Assembly (NCBI GenBank): GCA_028622995.1
Contig: JAJQJQ010000005.1
Coordinates: forward strand, 7,068,001 to 7,132,000
DNA: 64,000 nt
Direction: 5' to 3'
From: Panagrolaimus kolymaensis
Lineage: Eukaryota > Nematoda > Chromadorea > Rhabditida > Panagrolaimidae
Part shown: positions 38,345-49,682 of the stretch, in pieces
Layout: every line of letters begins with the position of its first letter
How positions within the stretch are numbered: position 1 is the first letter of the stretch
The notes under the pieces: model-generated
The model's input: only the letters and a program-made list of their open reading frames with translations
Database searches by the model: none
What the model was told of the DNA's origin: nothing
Made by a program: the position numbers and the translations under genes

Positions 38345-40297
38345 TCATGACGACGATGAACCAGACATAAAAGAATCAGCGAGGAATTTTTCACAAAGTT
38401 TGGTATACTCTTCTGGATGAGCTCTAAGATGTTGGACATGTTGAGAAGTTTCCCAACATTTTGAATGAACATTCACTCCACGTTCTTTTTGTAGCTTGAT
38501 AAAATCTTCAATCGAATGATCAGAGCATATATCATCAGCATTGGAATAAAGATAAAGTTGGTGTTTGGGAAGATCCATAATTTGAAGCATACGATAGTAA
38601 GCATAATTTGTTTCGAAAGCTGTTGAATCAAAGAATGATTGAATCCAAACCATAGCACGATGTGATGCAAAAATACCAGCAAGGATCATTTTATAAGTTG
38701 AGCGAAAAATTTCTGAATATTTTGATGGCGGTAAAGTTGCAAAGGAAACAGCATTAGCACTTTGCATTGGAAGAACATTGGCTGGAGAGCTGAAAAAGAA
38801 TTAAGTAATTTTAATTTAGACCACAAAAAAGGAAAAACATACCTATCAAAAACGATTCCTCGAACACGCTTTTTAATTTCAGAACCATTAGGAAGAGTAT
38901 CCAATAAGTCCCAAAGTGCAACAAAAAGTGTACAACCATTCATACTAAATACATGAAAAATAATTGGTGAACTTTCATCATTATTCAAAATTTTTTCATA
39001 AAATTCTTGTGCAAATGTTCGATAAGATGAAAACGATCGAATTTTTTTGATTGGAGCCGTGTAACGAACAACAGAGCAGCTAAAAAAAGAAACGATGAAT
39101 CAGAAAGTAAGAAAAATGTTGTTTAGATGATAAGGCTATAAAAACTACAATACAGAGTATTTCTGTATGATTTCAAAATTTATTACAATAATGCCACGTT
39201 AAAGAGTGATTATAATTACAGTAACTCATGTCAGCTTATGTATGTACATATTAAACATAGCTACAGTATCGTAAAAATATAAGTAAAGCTCAAAGGCCAT
39301 CGAAAAATAAAAGCTTTATTATGACTATTCTTTCGATTTCACGAGGCAAATTGAACAATCATCAAAAAAGCGAGGTTGAATAAAACCTAAGTCAACCAAT
39401 TTACTCTTTATTATTTTGTTGCTTCGACTTTGCATCAAAACAGAAACTTTATTTCCATAATTTTAAACTTTAAAATTAGGGTTAAATTTAAAACACAGTA
39501 GCCCAAATAAAAACGAATAATTCCATGAGATAAAAAAAAAGAAACTAACCTTTGATTCAAATAAATATGTGAATATTTCGTCAAATATCTATCATGACAA
39601 CCAGCCCAACCAAAAAGGATCACATTAGAAGCACCAGAATTTTCACTTTTAGTTTGATGAATATGGTCGCATTTGACTTTCTGTGGAACATCGGACATTT
39701 TCTTCGAATCCAAACTTCGGTTTAATTTTCTAAAACCCATTTTCTTCATTTTTTCTTTATCAGAACAAAATTTCTTTCTCTTTTGAAAAAAGAAAACAGA
39801 CTATTTTATAACAACGTAAACATAAAAAAGTGGCTGTCAATAACAGAAATATGTTAGGGGAAAAAGAAACAATAGCGTTATCAGGTCTCCGCAATCATAA
39901 AGAAAATCATAAAAAACGGATGCGCAATTCAGAAATTTTGCGTGGAGTAAAAAATCCAACTTTTTAAAATCTGTGAGGGGAAAAACTCCTCCTTTTTTCC
40001 TCTAGTATGTCTGTGGTTACTGACGCTGCTGTCTCATACATGCATAAATCGATTTTACACTTTTTTGACTCAAAAAAATGCGCACAGCTTTTTTTACTAA
40101 AAATATTTTACGTGAAAGGAGAGTCCACTTTTCTATGAGGTTGCTAGCATGTGAAAACCAATAAAAAAAACATACTTTTCTTTTAACCCATAATCTTCAT
40201 TCAAGTTGTTGTTTGAATCATTAGGAGAAGAATTACTTGTTGATAGAGGTGTAACTGAAGCCAGAACAAGTGCAAAACGTCGACCAAATAAAAGCAT
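38345..40297 (-). CDS. DUF829 (TMEM53-like) alpha/beta-hydrolase-fold protein
   Basis: Four exons: 40176-40297, 39550-39777, 38843-39079, 38345-38789, giving 343 residues. Family hallmarks are NVILFGWAGCHDRYLTKYS (about 92-110), YTAPIKKIRSF, IIFHVFSMNGC in place of a classical serine nucleophile elbow, FDSSPAN, LYLYSNADDICSDHSIEDF, and the closing SQHVQHLRAHPEEYTKL. TMEM53-type proteins sit on the nuclear envelope or ER in animals; enzymatic activity is unproven. The N-terminus is basic then hydrophobic, consistent with membrane or organelle targeting. A clear TTTTCAG acceptor at about 40330 precedes the ATG at 40297 and suggests trans-splicing. The acceptor of exon 2 (TTTCAAAAGAG) is non-canonical, so the join of exons 1 and 2 is less certain; an internal ATG at 39749 is the fallback start. 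Confidence 0.8.
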
Positions 40298-40350
40298 GCT
40301 TGCTTTTTCTTTGCAATTTCTTCTTGATTCTGAAAACAAAAATTTATTAG

Positions 40351-40550
40351 TTAAAGGAACATAGCTATTTGATGCCTTTTATCAAATTTCATTTTCCCGC
40401 AATTACCCGCAAGCGTAAAGATGAAGCGAGCTTTTTTCAGTGTAATACAGTAAACTTGCACGGAAAAAAGCTCGCTTCATCTTTACGCTTGCGGGAAATT
40501 GCGGGAAAATGAAATTTGAAAAAAGGCTTCAAATAGCTATGTTCCTTTAA
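40351..40550. mobile_element. TTAA-flanked palindromic MITE (hairpin element)
   Basis: Arms 40355-40438 and 40463-40546 are inverted copies of 84 bases with three mismatches by eye, separated by a 24-base loop. Both ends are flanked by TTAA (40351-40354 and 40547-40550), the target duplication used by piggyBac-type transposases. The ends read AGGAACATAGCTATTTGA. There is no coding capacity. It sits in the divergent interval between the DUF829 gene and SEC62, where a transcript could fold into a long hairpin. The near-perfect arms indicate recent insertion or conservation. Assignment to the piggyBac superfamily rests only on the TTAA. Confidence 0.85.
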
Positions 40551-40931
40551 CTTGTGTAAAAAAAATCCTATGCAAATTAATATCTTTCTTTGATGTTTTC
40601 TTTTGATCGATGGCAATTTTTAAAGGTCAAAAAGGTTATGCAACAAATAAAAAAATGATAAGAAGAATGACGTCAAATTATTTTTTGGTAAATGTGTTTC
40701 CGAGTTGCGAGCAAAATGCATGAAAATGCGCGAAAGAATCCAGCATGCACGTGTTTATTTTATTTTTTGAAACAAAAAATTTCATAAAAGTAGTTTGAAA
40801 AAATGTACGCGTGTCTCAAATTCTTCCATGTCATTTATTCTCTCGTGATCACATTATCGTTATTAGCTAATCATACTTAAAATCTAATTTAAATTAAATT
40901 TCATTGTTTTTAGGAAATAGACCAAAAAAAA

Positions 40932-42704
40932 ATGTCTGGTAATCGTGGCCGTCGAAAGCAAGATGTATGTTAAAACATTCTCATATTTCTCAACTTTTTA
41001 TCATTACAATAATTTTATAGGATGGTGAAGCAGAATCATTAACAAAAGAAGAAGATGCAATTGCACGTTTTTTGCGATTCAATTGTCCAACAAAAGTTGG
41101 AAATTGTAATGGAAATGATTTTGCATATTTTGTTGGTTTGTGCTTTGTACTTTTTATTCTCTTTTCATATTTTTTTTTGCAGGTTCAAAAGCTGTTGACA
41201 TTTTATTGGAATCAAAGAAATATGGAGCTGCTGCTTCAGTTCCTAAATTCAAAACTAAAGGAGATTGTGAATTTTTTATTCGTACTTTGATTGATAAAGG
41301 TGCAATATTTCGAGCTAAGAAAGTTGTCTTAAAAAAGAAAACTCCTGAAGAAAAACGAAAGTCTAAGAAAGATGGTAAAATCAGTGCTACAAGTTCACCA
41401 AAAACCAAACGTGAAAAGGAGTTGCTAAAGGAAGAAGAAGAAAAACGTGATGAAAGTGATTCTGGAACTGACGTTAAAAAGGATAAAGATGATGAAAGTG
41501 TAAGCTACTTTTACAAAAAAGTTTATGTAACAACTTTGTGTATTTTTAGGATGAAAAGAAAGAGAAAAAGAAGAAGGTTATTCTTGTGATGCAACAAAAT
41601 CAATCATTTTCGTCTGATACATCTGATGTCTATGCCTGGGTATTCGATCCAACACCACTCCTCAAAAAAATTATAGGAGCTTTAATGCTGGTTGGAGTTA
41701 TTCTTGGATGCTTGTTTCCGTTATGGCCTGATTGGCTTCGATTGGGTGTATATTATCTTTCCATGAGTGGTATCGTGTTCCTTGTATCTATTATGGGTTT
41801 AGCAATTGCAAGAACTGTTTTATTTGGAATCATTTATGGATTAACTTTTGGAAAACATCATTTATGGGTTTTACCCAATTTAACTTCAGATTGTGGTTTT
41901 TTCGAATCATTCAAACCTTTCTACACTTATGAATATGTTTCTGGGGATGAAAAGAAAAATGATAAAAAGAAATCAAAAAATAACACCAAAGATGAAGAAT
42001 CAGAATCTGCTAAAGGTAAGCTTTATGTTTCAAAATTAGAGTAATTGTCATGGTAATATTTACAGAAGATTAAACAATAAATATATTTATTAAAACAAGA
42101 GTTTTTAAAAGTTAGCTAGTTTGTGTGTGTGTTAGAGAGAGAGAGAGTGAGTGGTAGGGATTTGTGTTGACGATAATAGGGCAGCAATCGCGAGTGAATT
42201 TTACAGAAAATCCTATTTCGAATTTATGAAACCTTATATCCAATTTAGCTAATATCAAGAGGACAGCCTCTTTATCAAGTTTCCCCTTCCGTTGTTACAC
42301 AAAGGTGAACGTAAGCACCAACTTAAGCAATATATGGAGGAGTGTCCAAACATAACAAGAATAAAAATTATTAAGGAGATTAAGAGAGGAAATGCATACT
42401 TATGATGAGATAAACTTAATAATAATATTCTAATTATTTAGAATCGAAAGCTTCTGCAAAGCTTGAAAAAACCCCTGAAACATCTAAAAATGCGTCATCT
42501 AATGAAGAAGAGCCTGAAATTGAAGAAGAAAATGAAGTAGAGGAAGAAGAAGAAGAGCATGAAAGTGAAGCATCATCCGAGGCTCTTCCAAAACAACCAT
42601 TTGAAACAGTTCCCGCTGAAGAATTTATCCCTGAATCAACAAATAAACGTCGACGAAAAGCCCGCCGAGAAGATGATAGTGATTTTGTTATGGTTGACAA
42701 ATAA
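40932..42704 (+). CDS. SEC62: translocation protein SEC62
   Basis: Five exons: 40932-40964, 41021-41135, 41183-41499, 41550-42015, 42442-42704, giving 397 residues (human 399). The N-terminal cytosolic domain contains AIARFLRFNCPTKVGNCNG and FVGSKAVDILLESKKYG, followed by a Lys/Glu-rich linker. Two membrane segments lie at about 196-213 and 222-245, joined by the short luminal loop PLWPDWLR. The post-membrane block GLTFGKHHLWVLPNL is diagnostic of SEC62. The tail is acidic (long Glu run) and ends DDSDFVMVDK. SEC62 acts with SEC61/SEC63 in post-translational import into the ER. TTTTTAG at 40908-40913 before the ATG is a likely spliced-leader acceptor. AATAAA is at 42805-42810. Intron 4 is unusually long (426 bases). 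Confidence 0.95.
42122..42153. repeat. GT/GA microsatellite in SEC62 intron 4
   Basis: A (TG)n run passes directly into a (AG)n run and a GAGTGAGTG tail. It lies in the only long intron of SEC62; the rest of that intron is of ordinary base composition. Confidence 0.8.
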
Positions 42705-43218
42705 TTATTTGTTTATAAATTTTGTTAAGCGTTAAAACTTTTTTGAGGAGTTTTAATGTTATTGTATCTTCAATGAATGCATTCGATTTTTTTTGTGTGA
42801 TAAAAATAAAGTGAAGAGATTTGCAAATAAATACTGTGTAAAAACATTGGTATGTATAAAAACTGCTGTTAAAAAGCAAAAAATAAAGCAAATTTGCACA
42901 TCACATAAAAAAAAGGAAGATAAACAATGTTTATTTTGTTAACATCATCTTCAAATGACAGGTTAACCGCGTTAAGGGAAGGTAGGTAATGTTCAAGAAC
43001 TACCTTAATTTTTGCCAAAAGCAATTGAATACATATAAATAAACGTTAAAAAAACTTCGGTAACAAATGTGCTTAACAACTAAACATCGAGGCCACAGCA
43101 GTTTTCCCCTTTTTGATGAAGTATTCATTGAATATAAAGAAAGCTTTGTCAATATTAAAATTTATTAAATGTTTAAAAAAAATAAAAAACAGAACAAGAT
43201 TACAAAAAGATGGTTGGT
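42705..43218. other. convergent intergenic spacer, SEC62 and SUZ gene
   Basis: This holds the 3'UTRs of SEC62 (poly(A) signal 42805-42810) and of the SUZ gene. The part from about 43130 upward is homologous to the TMA7 3'UTR. No gene was seen. Confidence 0.5.
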
Positions 43219-43312
43219 TTATCTCTTGCCAGATTTGTTGATACCATTGCCATCTGAAAAGAAAAACAATCAATTCATTTTATAAAAGGTAAAAGAAAAA
43301 CTTACTCATAGG
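43130..43312 (-). repeat. duplicated copy of the TMA7 3' end (second copy about 44690-44883)
   Basis: The block covers the end of SUZ exon 2 (CCTATGA before the donor), the 52-base intron, the 35-base last exon and part of the 3'UTR. It matches the corresponding parts of TMA7: CCTATGG, a 51-base intron, a 35-base last exon, and a 3'UTR sharing TTGTTCTGTTTTT and AAACATTT-ATAAATTTT. Both last exons start in phase 1 and encode G(S/N)GI-K-SGK(R/K) then stop. The copies are about 1.5 kb apart on the same strand. Confidence 0.8.
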
Positions 43313-44161
43313 AGGAGGTGGACAACCATTAAAATACCATGGAGCATTCGGTGGTGGTAACGGCATCCTTGGATGTATTGAATTTACAGGAGGTACGGGA
43401 GCACCATATGGAGGCGGACCATTATTAAACCACCATGGAGCATTCATTGGTGGTAATGACGGTGGCGGCATCATTAAAGGTAACGGATTCATATGAGGAG
43501 GACCATTAAAATACCATGGAGCATTCGGTAATTGAGGCGGCATCATTAATGGCATTGAATTTAAAGGAGGAAGTTGTGGCGGTTGTTGTAGAAATTGTTG
43601 CCTTTGCTTTGGTTCATCAGCACGTTTCATTTGAACATCGGATAAATGATCACGTGGAGCAGCTGGAGGTTGTTCAATAGTTAACAGATGTGGTTTTTGT
43701 GGTGTTGAGACAGGTTGCGTCGATTCAGATTGTTGAGATGAAGATTGTTCTCCACCAAAAATTCTTTCACGAGTTTGTTGATAAAGTACTTCACGGTCTT
43801 CCAATGCTTTATGAGCACGTTCTTCAGCTTCAGCTTCTAATTCTGCATCAGTTTTATTTTGAGATTGACCTTTTCTTGGACGTCGTAATAACCGAATAGG
43901 TCCATCACCAACTTCAGGACGACTAAAAGTGATTATTTTGATCAAGAAACCTTAATAAAAGCATACTTACCTCTTTTCATTTCCAATAGTTTTTGTTTGA
44001 TGAATTTTCAATTGTTCTTGTTCAACAGCAAGTTTATTTTCATGTTCTTCCAATTGTTTCTGTTTGTTTGCTACTGAAGCAACAATAGCATCGTCCCCAG
44101 CGATTTCCCAATCGTCGGCTACTTCTTCTGATTTTTCTTTACATTTTTCACTTTCACTCAT
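43219..44161 (-). CDS. SUZ-domain protein (SZRD1-like) with proline-rich tail
   Basis: Three exons, 43971-44161, 43306-43922 and 43219-43253, give 280 residues. The N-terminus has the SZRD1-type acidic VADDWEIAGDD, then a Gln/Lys-rich helix, then RPEVGDGPIRLLRRP and the SUZ core EDREVLYQQTRERIFGG. SUZ domains bind RNA, so a role in mRNA metabolism is likely. The second half is Pro/Met-rich and carries three copies of a NAPW(Y/W)FN(N)G unit. The last exon, encoding NGNGINKSGKR, is homologous to the last exon of neighbouring TMA7 and is foreign to SZRD1. CTTCAG just before the ATG at 44161 may be a spliced-leader acceptor. The first ATG in the open frame lies further upstream but crosses that acceptor. 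Confidence 0.85.
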
Positions 44162-44791
44162 CGCCTGAAGCCCCAAAGTTTTACCTATAAAATAATAATA
44201 TTTATTCAAATGTTCTCGTGACAAAACAAATATCAAAAATACTCGATCGATAAAAGAATTAAGAAATTATAAAATTATTAACATGTTTAAAAAAACTCGC
44301 AAAATAGATTATAACTTACTTTAGGCTTTGAAATCAAGTAATCAATGATGTCAAACTTTGATAAAAACGTACGTATAAATAAGAAAGAAAAAAATATTCT
44401 TCAATTTTCGATTGTCAGTAAAAAAAAGAGAGGAAGCAAGCAGAAAAAAAAAAGGAGAGCGAGCAAAAAAAAATGCAATATGCAACATGCAAATAAATAA
44501 TACTCGCGCCTGCGTACTTACTTCGCAACAAGAGCGTGGTTTTCAAGAATGCAATTTTGATCAAAACAACCAAATTGATAAACATATCACGAGGGTTTAG
44601 TATATTCTCCTGTTTAATATATAGTTAAAACAAATGTAAAAAGTTTTGCAAAGATATCCCCTTGTTTTCTATCGTTTGAATGAACATGTTTTAAATGCAA
44701 AATTTGATGGAAAAATTTATGAAATGTTTACATACAACAAGAAAATATTAAAGTAAAATAAAAACAGAACAAAATTATAAAGTGGATTGAA
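44162..44791. other. intergenic spacer between SUZ gene and TMA7
   Basis: This contains the SUZ gene promoter and the TMA7 3'UTR. The TMA7-proximal part, about 44690-44791, is the homologous partner of the SUZ 3'UTR. No other feature was seen. Confidence 0.5.
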
Positions 44792-45096
44792 TCATTTCTT
44801 GCCAGATTTTTTGATACCGCTGCCACCTAAAAATATCATCCATATTTTCATTTTATTGAGTTTAAAAAATAGCTCACCCATAGGACCTTTTTGCGAAGCT
44901 TTTTGAGCCATTTCTTTCATTTTCTTTTGTTCATCTAGTTGCTTCTTTTTGAATTCAACTTCTTCCTATAAATATTATCAATTAATCAATGGTACATATG
45001 TAAACCAAAAGTGAAATTTCATACTTCAGTCAATTCACTGCCAGATTTTTTAGTTTGTTTAAGAGGCTTGAGTTTACCACCTTGACGTCCAGACAT
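44792..45096 (-). CDS. TMA7: translation machinery-associated protein 7
   Basis: Three exons, 45025-45096, 44878-44965 and 44792-44826, give 64 residues, the same length as human TMA7. The sequence starts MSGRQGGKLKPLKQ, has a central Lys/Glu/Gln helix, and ends SGIKKSGKK, matching the conserved family pattern at both ends. TMA7 is a small, highly charged protein associated with ribosomes. The introns are 59 and 51 bases with canonical sites. Its last exon and 3'UTR appear to have been copied into the adjacent SUZ-domain gene. Confidence 0.94.
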
Positions 45097-45741
45097 GATG
45101 ATTCTTTATGAGTATATAAGGTTCAATATAAGGAGAGAAGTTGTCTAAAATTTTATAATAAACTATGGTTACAATAAATTAACAAAACAAAAAAAATGAT
45201 CGATCACACGCTTAATTTTTTTTCAAAAAACCCAATGATGAAAACATTTTTGAAAGCACTAAAAAAATTTCGCTTTGGGAATAAATTTGGAATTGGACGC
45301 TTATTTTTTTAGTCGGTAAATTTGATACAAATGTGTTTCAACTAAAAATAGATTAACAAATCGGGCATTTTTTTAAATAAAATTTTATTAGGCGGTCTAA
45401 GTGTCATCATCATCTTATGCATCTTGATATTATTCGACTAACCATTTGAATGAATTTTGTGCTTGTTTATTGATAACTTACTTTGTTTAAGTTTTTTTTA
45501 TTCGATAAAAATCCACGTTTTTCAAAGATGTTTTACGTTTGAAGTTTATTGCTCACAATTAATTATCTGTTTGTTAAGCATATTTTTGGAGGATTTTAAA
45601 ATTATACTCAACTATTATTTCCTTTTTGCATTATTTAGTTCGTAGTCAGTTTAATCATTTATTTACCATAATACTATTTTGTCACTATAACCAATTTTAC
45701 ACGTATTTTTCAAGTAAAAAAAAGAGAGCAAAAAAAACAAT
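45097..45741. other. intergenic spacer, no gene seen
   Basis: An A+T-rich interval between the TMA7 start and the stop of the next minus-strand gene. It must contain the TMA7 promoter. Short open frames here are Phe/Ile-rich products of A/T runs. Confidence 0.5.
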
Positions 45742-46616
45742 TTAATTTGAGAAAGATTTTCGCCGCTGAGGTGGGTTTTTAGGAATTCCATTTTCAACGT
45801 CAAAGATATCCAATTCTGCTGGAAAATGACTTCTAACCTGAAACATGACAAACTTAAAAAGTTGGAAAAGTTTTTAGAAATTCATATAGTTTTTTTTGAA
45901 AAGAATAATTTTAATTAAAAACTAACATATTCATCATTGAAGAAAGGGTGAACTTACAGCTTTCCAACGACCCGTTGGATCATAATAAAGGTCATCACTT
46001 TCATCAAATTCCATATCGGATGAACCTGAGTTTAGTTCTGGTACTAAAGGATCGCAATCTTCTGGCAAGGTTGGATCCATTGTTACCGCAACTATGATAA
46101 TGCCTTAAAAAATTACATCATTCTCAAAAATTTAAAAAGAAAAATGAAAAATGACACCACAGAAAAAAAGCAAACAAAAAGCATTTAACATTTTAACTCT
46201 GACGTCGTCGTCAGGTATTTTAGCAAAATAAAAATAAAGCGAATGTAAACGAGACAGAGAAAGGTTTAAAATACTGACAACAAATACCCGTAATAAGTAA
46301 GGCAACAGTTAAAAGAGAAACAACAAGAATAATGGCAATATTGAGAGTTAATGGTGGCGGATTTTGATGATTGTTTAAACCTTCAGAAGCTTGAGAATCT
46401 TCTGGTAATGCTTGTAAAATATGTATGACTGCGTCTAAAATTAAAGATAGTTTGGTTAAAATATAATTCTCTAATTTGAATTATGTAAAGCAAACTCTTA
46501 CCATCTTCAATCTCTTCAGATGTTCGCTCTTGATTAATAAAATATCGAGCTCCAATAATAATAAAAACTATTGATACCAAAACGGATAAAACTAAAATTC
46601 GTGGGACGAGTCGCAT
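45742..46616 (-). CDS. small membrane protein with two hydrophobic segments, family unknown
   Basis: Four exons, 46502-46616, 46288-46434, 45958-46103 and 45742-45837, give 167 residues with consistent phases. Residues 6-22 (RILVLSVLVSIVFIIIG) form a signal anchor or signal peptide. A short Glu/Asn-rich segment follows. A second hydrophobic stretch at about 71-96 (NIAIILVVSLLTVALL then IIIVAV) spans the exon 2-3 junction. The C-terminus is acidic (ELNSGSSDMEFDESDDLYYD) and ends with a basic PPQRRKSFSN. I do not recognise the family. TTTTTGCAG at about 46678-46686 is a probable spliced-leader acceptor, giving a 5'UTR of about 60 bases. An out-of-frame ATG in that leader overlaps the main frame. 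Confidence 0.75.
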
Positions 46617-49600
46617 ACAGTTTCACCGACGACATGCAGCGATCGCCAAAAACGTTTGCGAAAGAATAAAAAATAACCTGCAAAAATATATAAAAATTTA
46701 CCAAAACTACATAAAATGAATATTGAATGAAAAAAAAGAAAGAGAGGGCCACGCATTTATTGTTGTTACATATATCATTTATGATGAATAAAAAAAACTT
46801 TCAAATTGCTTCCGTTTATGAGGCAACAATGAAGTGAGAAAAGGGAAAGATCCTGTTGGATCAAAAAACAACCATGAAAAAAAAAATATTATACAGACAA
46901 AGCAAAAAGAGGTTTAATCCTTTAAAAAAATTTAACCAAAAAAATATTTAAAGGCGGATTTAAATGATGACGATGAATGGGATAGAAAGATAAATAAATA
47001 TTATGCTTCATATGTTACTGTAACCACCATTCAGCACATTTTTTAGAAAGTTAAATCTTTTTAGCTCAATAAAAAAATCCATTTTCCCCAAACCAAACGG
47101 TTTTTAAAAGGCACATCATAAGTCACAAAAAAATGATATAAAAGAATAAAGTGTCTGCCGTTAAAAAGGTTATTTCTTTTTGTTTTGTTAGGGTTTAGTA
47201 TTTCTTAAGATGATGATAGTCTTGGAGAAAAAAAACAAACTAAAATATTTGCCTCTGATATTATTGCTTGCTGCAAGACGACGATGCTGCTTGCTGCTGC
47301 TGATGCTCATAAACCTTCAAAAAGCCATCATCCCAAAAAAAGAGAGCATCAAATTTCCTTCTTCTTTTTCTTTTTTTTCTGAAAAACGACTGGCTCAAGC
47401 AATGTTATTTTCTTATATTCCTATAATATATTTTTTGTCGTCGTCGAAAAAAATTGTGAGCAATGCCAGGAGGAATGAAAAAAAAAATATTTATGGCTGC
47501 CAATAATATTATTTTAGACTTCAATTTTCTGGTCTTTTTTCTGTATAATAATAGGAAAGAAGAAAAGGAGAAGACACGCAATTACAATTGCATTTTTTTT
47601 GGAATCTTGAAAAAATGTTTGTTAACTGTTTTCATTAAAAAAAACTTGCAAACGTTCAACTTATAATTTTTGCTTTTTTATGGTCCATTCCTCGAATAAA
47701 CTCGTAATGGCAGTTGACTGACTCCTCATGGAATTTATTTAATTATAAAATTTTTCAAAAAAAAAAAAGAAAAGAGGTAATTCCAAAGGATGAAAGTTAA
47801 ATACACCAACCACGACGGCGGCAAAGAAAGTCAAGAAAGAACATTTAATTGCGGCATCTTTTTTTGGAGTTCATTTAAATTAAAACGTAAGAAGCCATTT
47901 CATTAGAAAAAGCCTCTTTGGTGGCTTCAGACTAAAGATGAAAGAAAGAAAAAAAAGCAAGCAAGCAAAAAGACAAATAATTTGCAATTTTTTTCTATTT
48001 GATTTTTTGCTTTTATGAAAAAAGGAACATCTCAAAAACAAACAAAAATTTTATGAAAGTGAAACTCAGAAGGTTGAAGCTCTTGTTGTTATAAAGCAAC
48101 AACGAAAAAAACACTGTCTGAATTTTTGTTTTGTCAATCTAAATAAGCAAAATATGGCAAAATTTTTGTTAAAAAAATACTATATAACTAACAGAAGATC
48201 GGTGCTCGAAGATGGACTGACTTCGTAGCTAAGCAAAAAATTGTGGATAATTAATTAATAAGCAGTATCTTATATTTTTTTATCTTCATTTTTATTCACA
48301 TATGCCTTTCATGTTCATCAATCGTCACCATTCAATCACATACATTACTTTCAGACAATGTCACGCAACAACTAATAAACAAAAAGACATGTTTAAATTT
48401 AAAGCTTTTCAACAACAAAAAAAGACACGATATGAGGAATGATTGAAACAAGCAAGCAAACACGAAAGACAAAAAGACTTTTTGTGATCAAAATCAAGTG
48501 AGCGTGTGTAAGGCGGCGAGCTTTGAGAAGAAGAAAAAAAGATGTGTGAGAATGAATGGATGAAAGAGGAAATGCAAAGCAATTCGTTCTCCAGCTGTTA
48601 AAATTTTAAAACTCAAAAAGAAAATTCCGACTGTTTATAAGATAAATTGTTTTAAGATGGAATATAAATGAGATAAAAAATATTGTTGCTTAAAAAAGGG
48701 ATAAAAAATTAATAAAACGAATAACAAAAAATTAACAATTTTGATTTAATAAAGAAGCAGCTTTGGATAAAAAAATACGACCAAATAAAGCCGTAGTAAT
48801 CAAGCAATAAACATAGGTTTCGAAATTTGGGTTAAAAAATTTAACATACAAAGGGCAAATAAAAGCACGAAGCTTTCAGGTTTCTTAAATCAGATAAAAC
48901 CATATTTTCCAATTTTCATCATCAAAATGGCCAAAAAAAAGCTATCAAAACACTTTACAAATCAAGTATTTTTTTAAATTGAAAATATTTCATCAAAACT
49001 CATTACTATTGATTATTTTTAGGCACATATATAAAACCCAAAAGATCAATCCCTTCATCATTTTACCAACAAAAAAAACTTTTAACGTAGTTTCTTTTTT
49101 TCTCTCTGCAGTCAAGTATGTTTGATACTGGCGTGGCCAAAAGCAATAAGAATGAAAGAAAAAAAAAGTTGTTGCGCGAACCCGATATTTTTGATTTTTT
49201 TTTCAATGTTTTTGATTTACTTTTTTTCATTTCTGTCATTTACGGGGAGGCGCAGTGGTTAGTTTTGCAACAAATGGAAGAATATCATCAGTTGTCAACA
49301 ACGTCGTCAATAGCAAGTTTTTTCCCTTCACTTTTTGGTCGGTTAAAAAGGGAAATTTTTTTTAAAGACAGGTTTTTTCTTTCGGCAAAAAAATTTAAAC
49401 GTTTTCTTTGGAATTGTTCAATGATGGCAAGAAAAAAGATGTGGTTTTCATTGAAAAAAAAACTAGCACAAAATTTTCTAAAGGAATAAAACTGAATGAG
49501 CGAACACCTTTAAAGCTGCGAAGGAGAAGCATTTAGCTGATGCCCTTCTATTTTCTTTTTCTTTACGCCATAAAAATTAGTAATGCAATAATAAAATGGA

Positions 49601-49682
49601 ATAAAATAAAATATTAAAAAGTATTTATTGAATATAAAAAATAAAATTTAGTTAAACATTTTTTCGTGAGTCATCCAAATAT
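46617..49682. other. 3-kb intergenic region, no gene recognised
   Basis: A+T-rich with long A and T runs. Open frames at 47210-47506, 47463-47666 and 49118-49489 lack splice structure, recognisable domains or normal codon use, and are treated as chance. A short GGGGAGGCGCAGTGG at about 49243 resembles a tRNA A-box but has no matching B-box. Confidence 0.5.

Noticed and set aside
47210..47666. overlapping plus-strand frames near a CTGCTTGCTGCTGCTG tract
   Set aside because: Translation of a simple repeat and A runs; no gene evidence.
49118..49489. 123-codon plus-strand open frame
   Set aside because: Poly-T and poly-A driven Phe/Lys-rich product without domain, splice sites or usual codon pattern; the GGGGAGGCGCAGTGG inside it lacks a B-box, so it is not a tRNA or SINE I can support.
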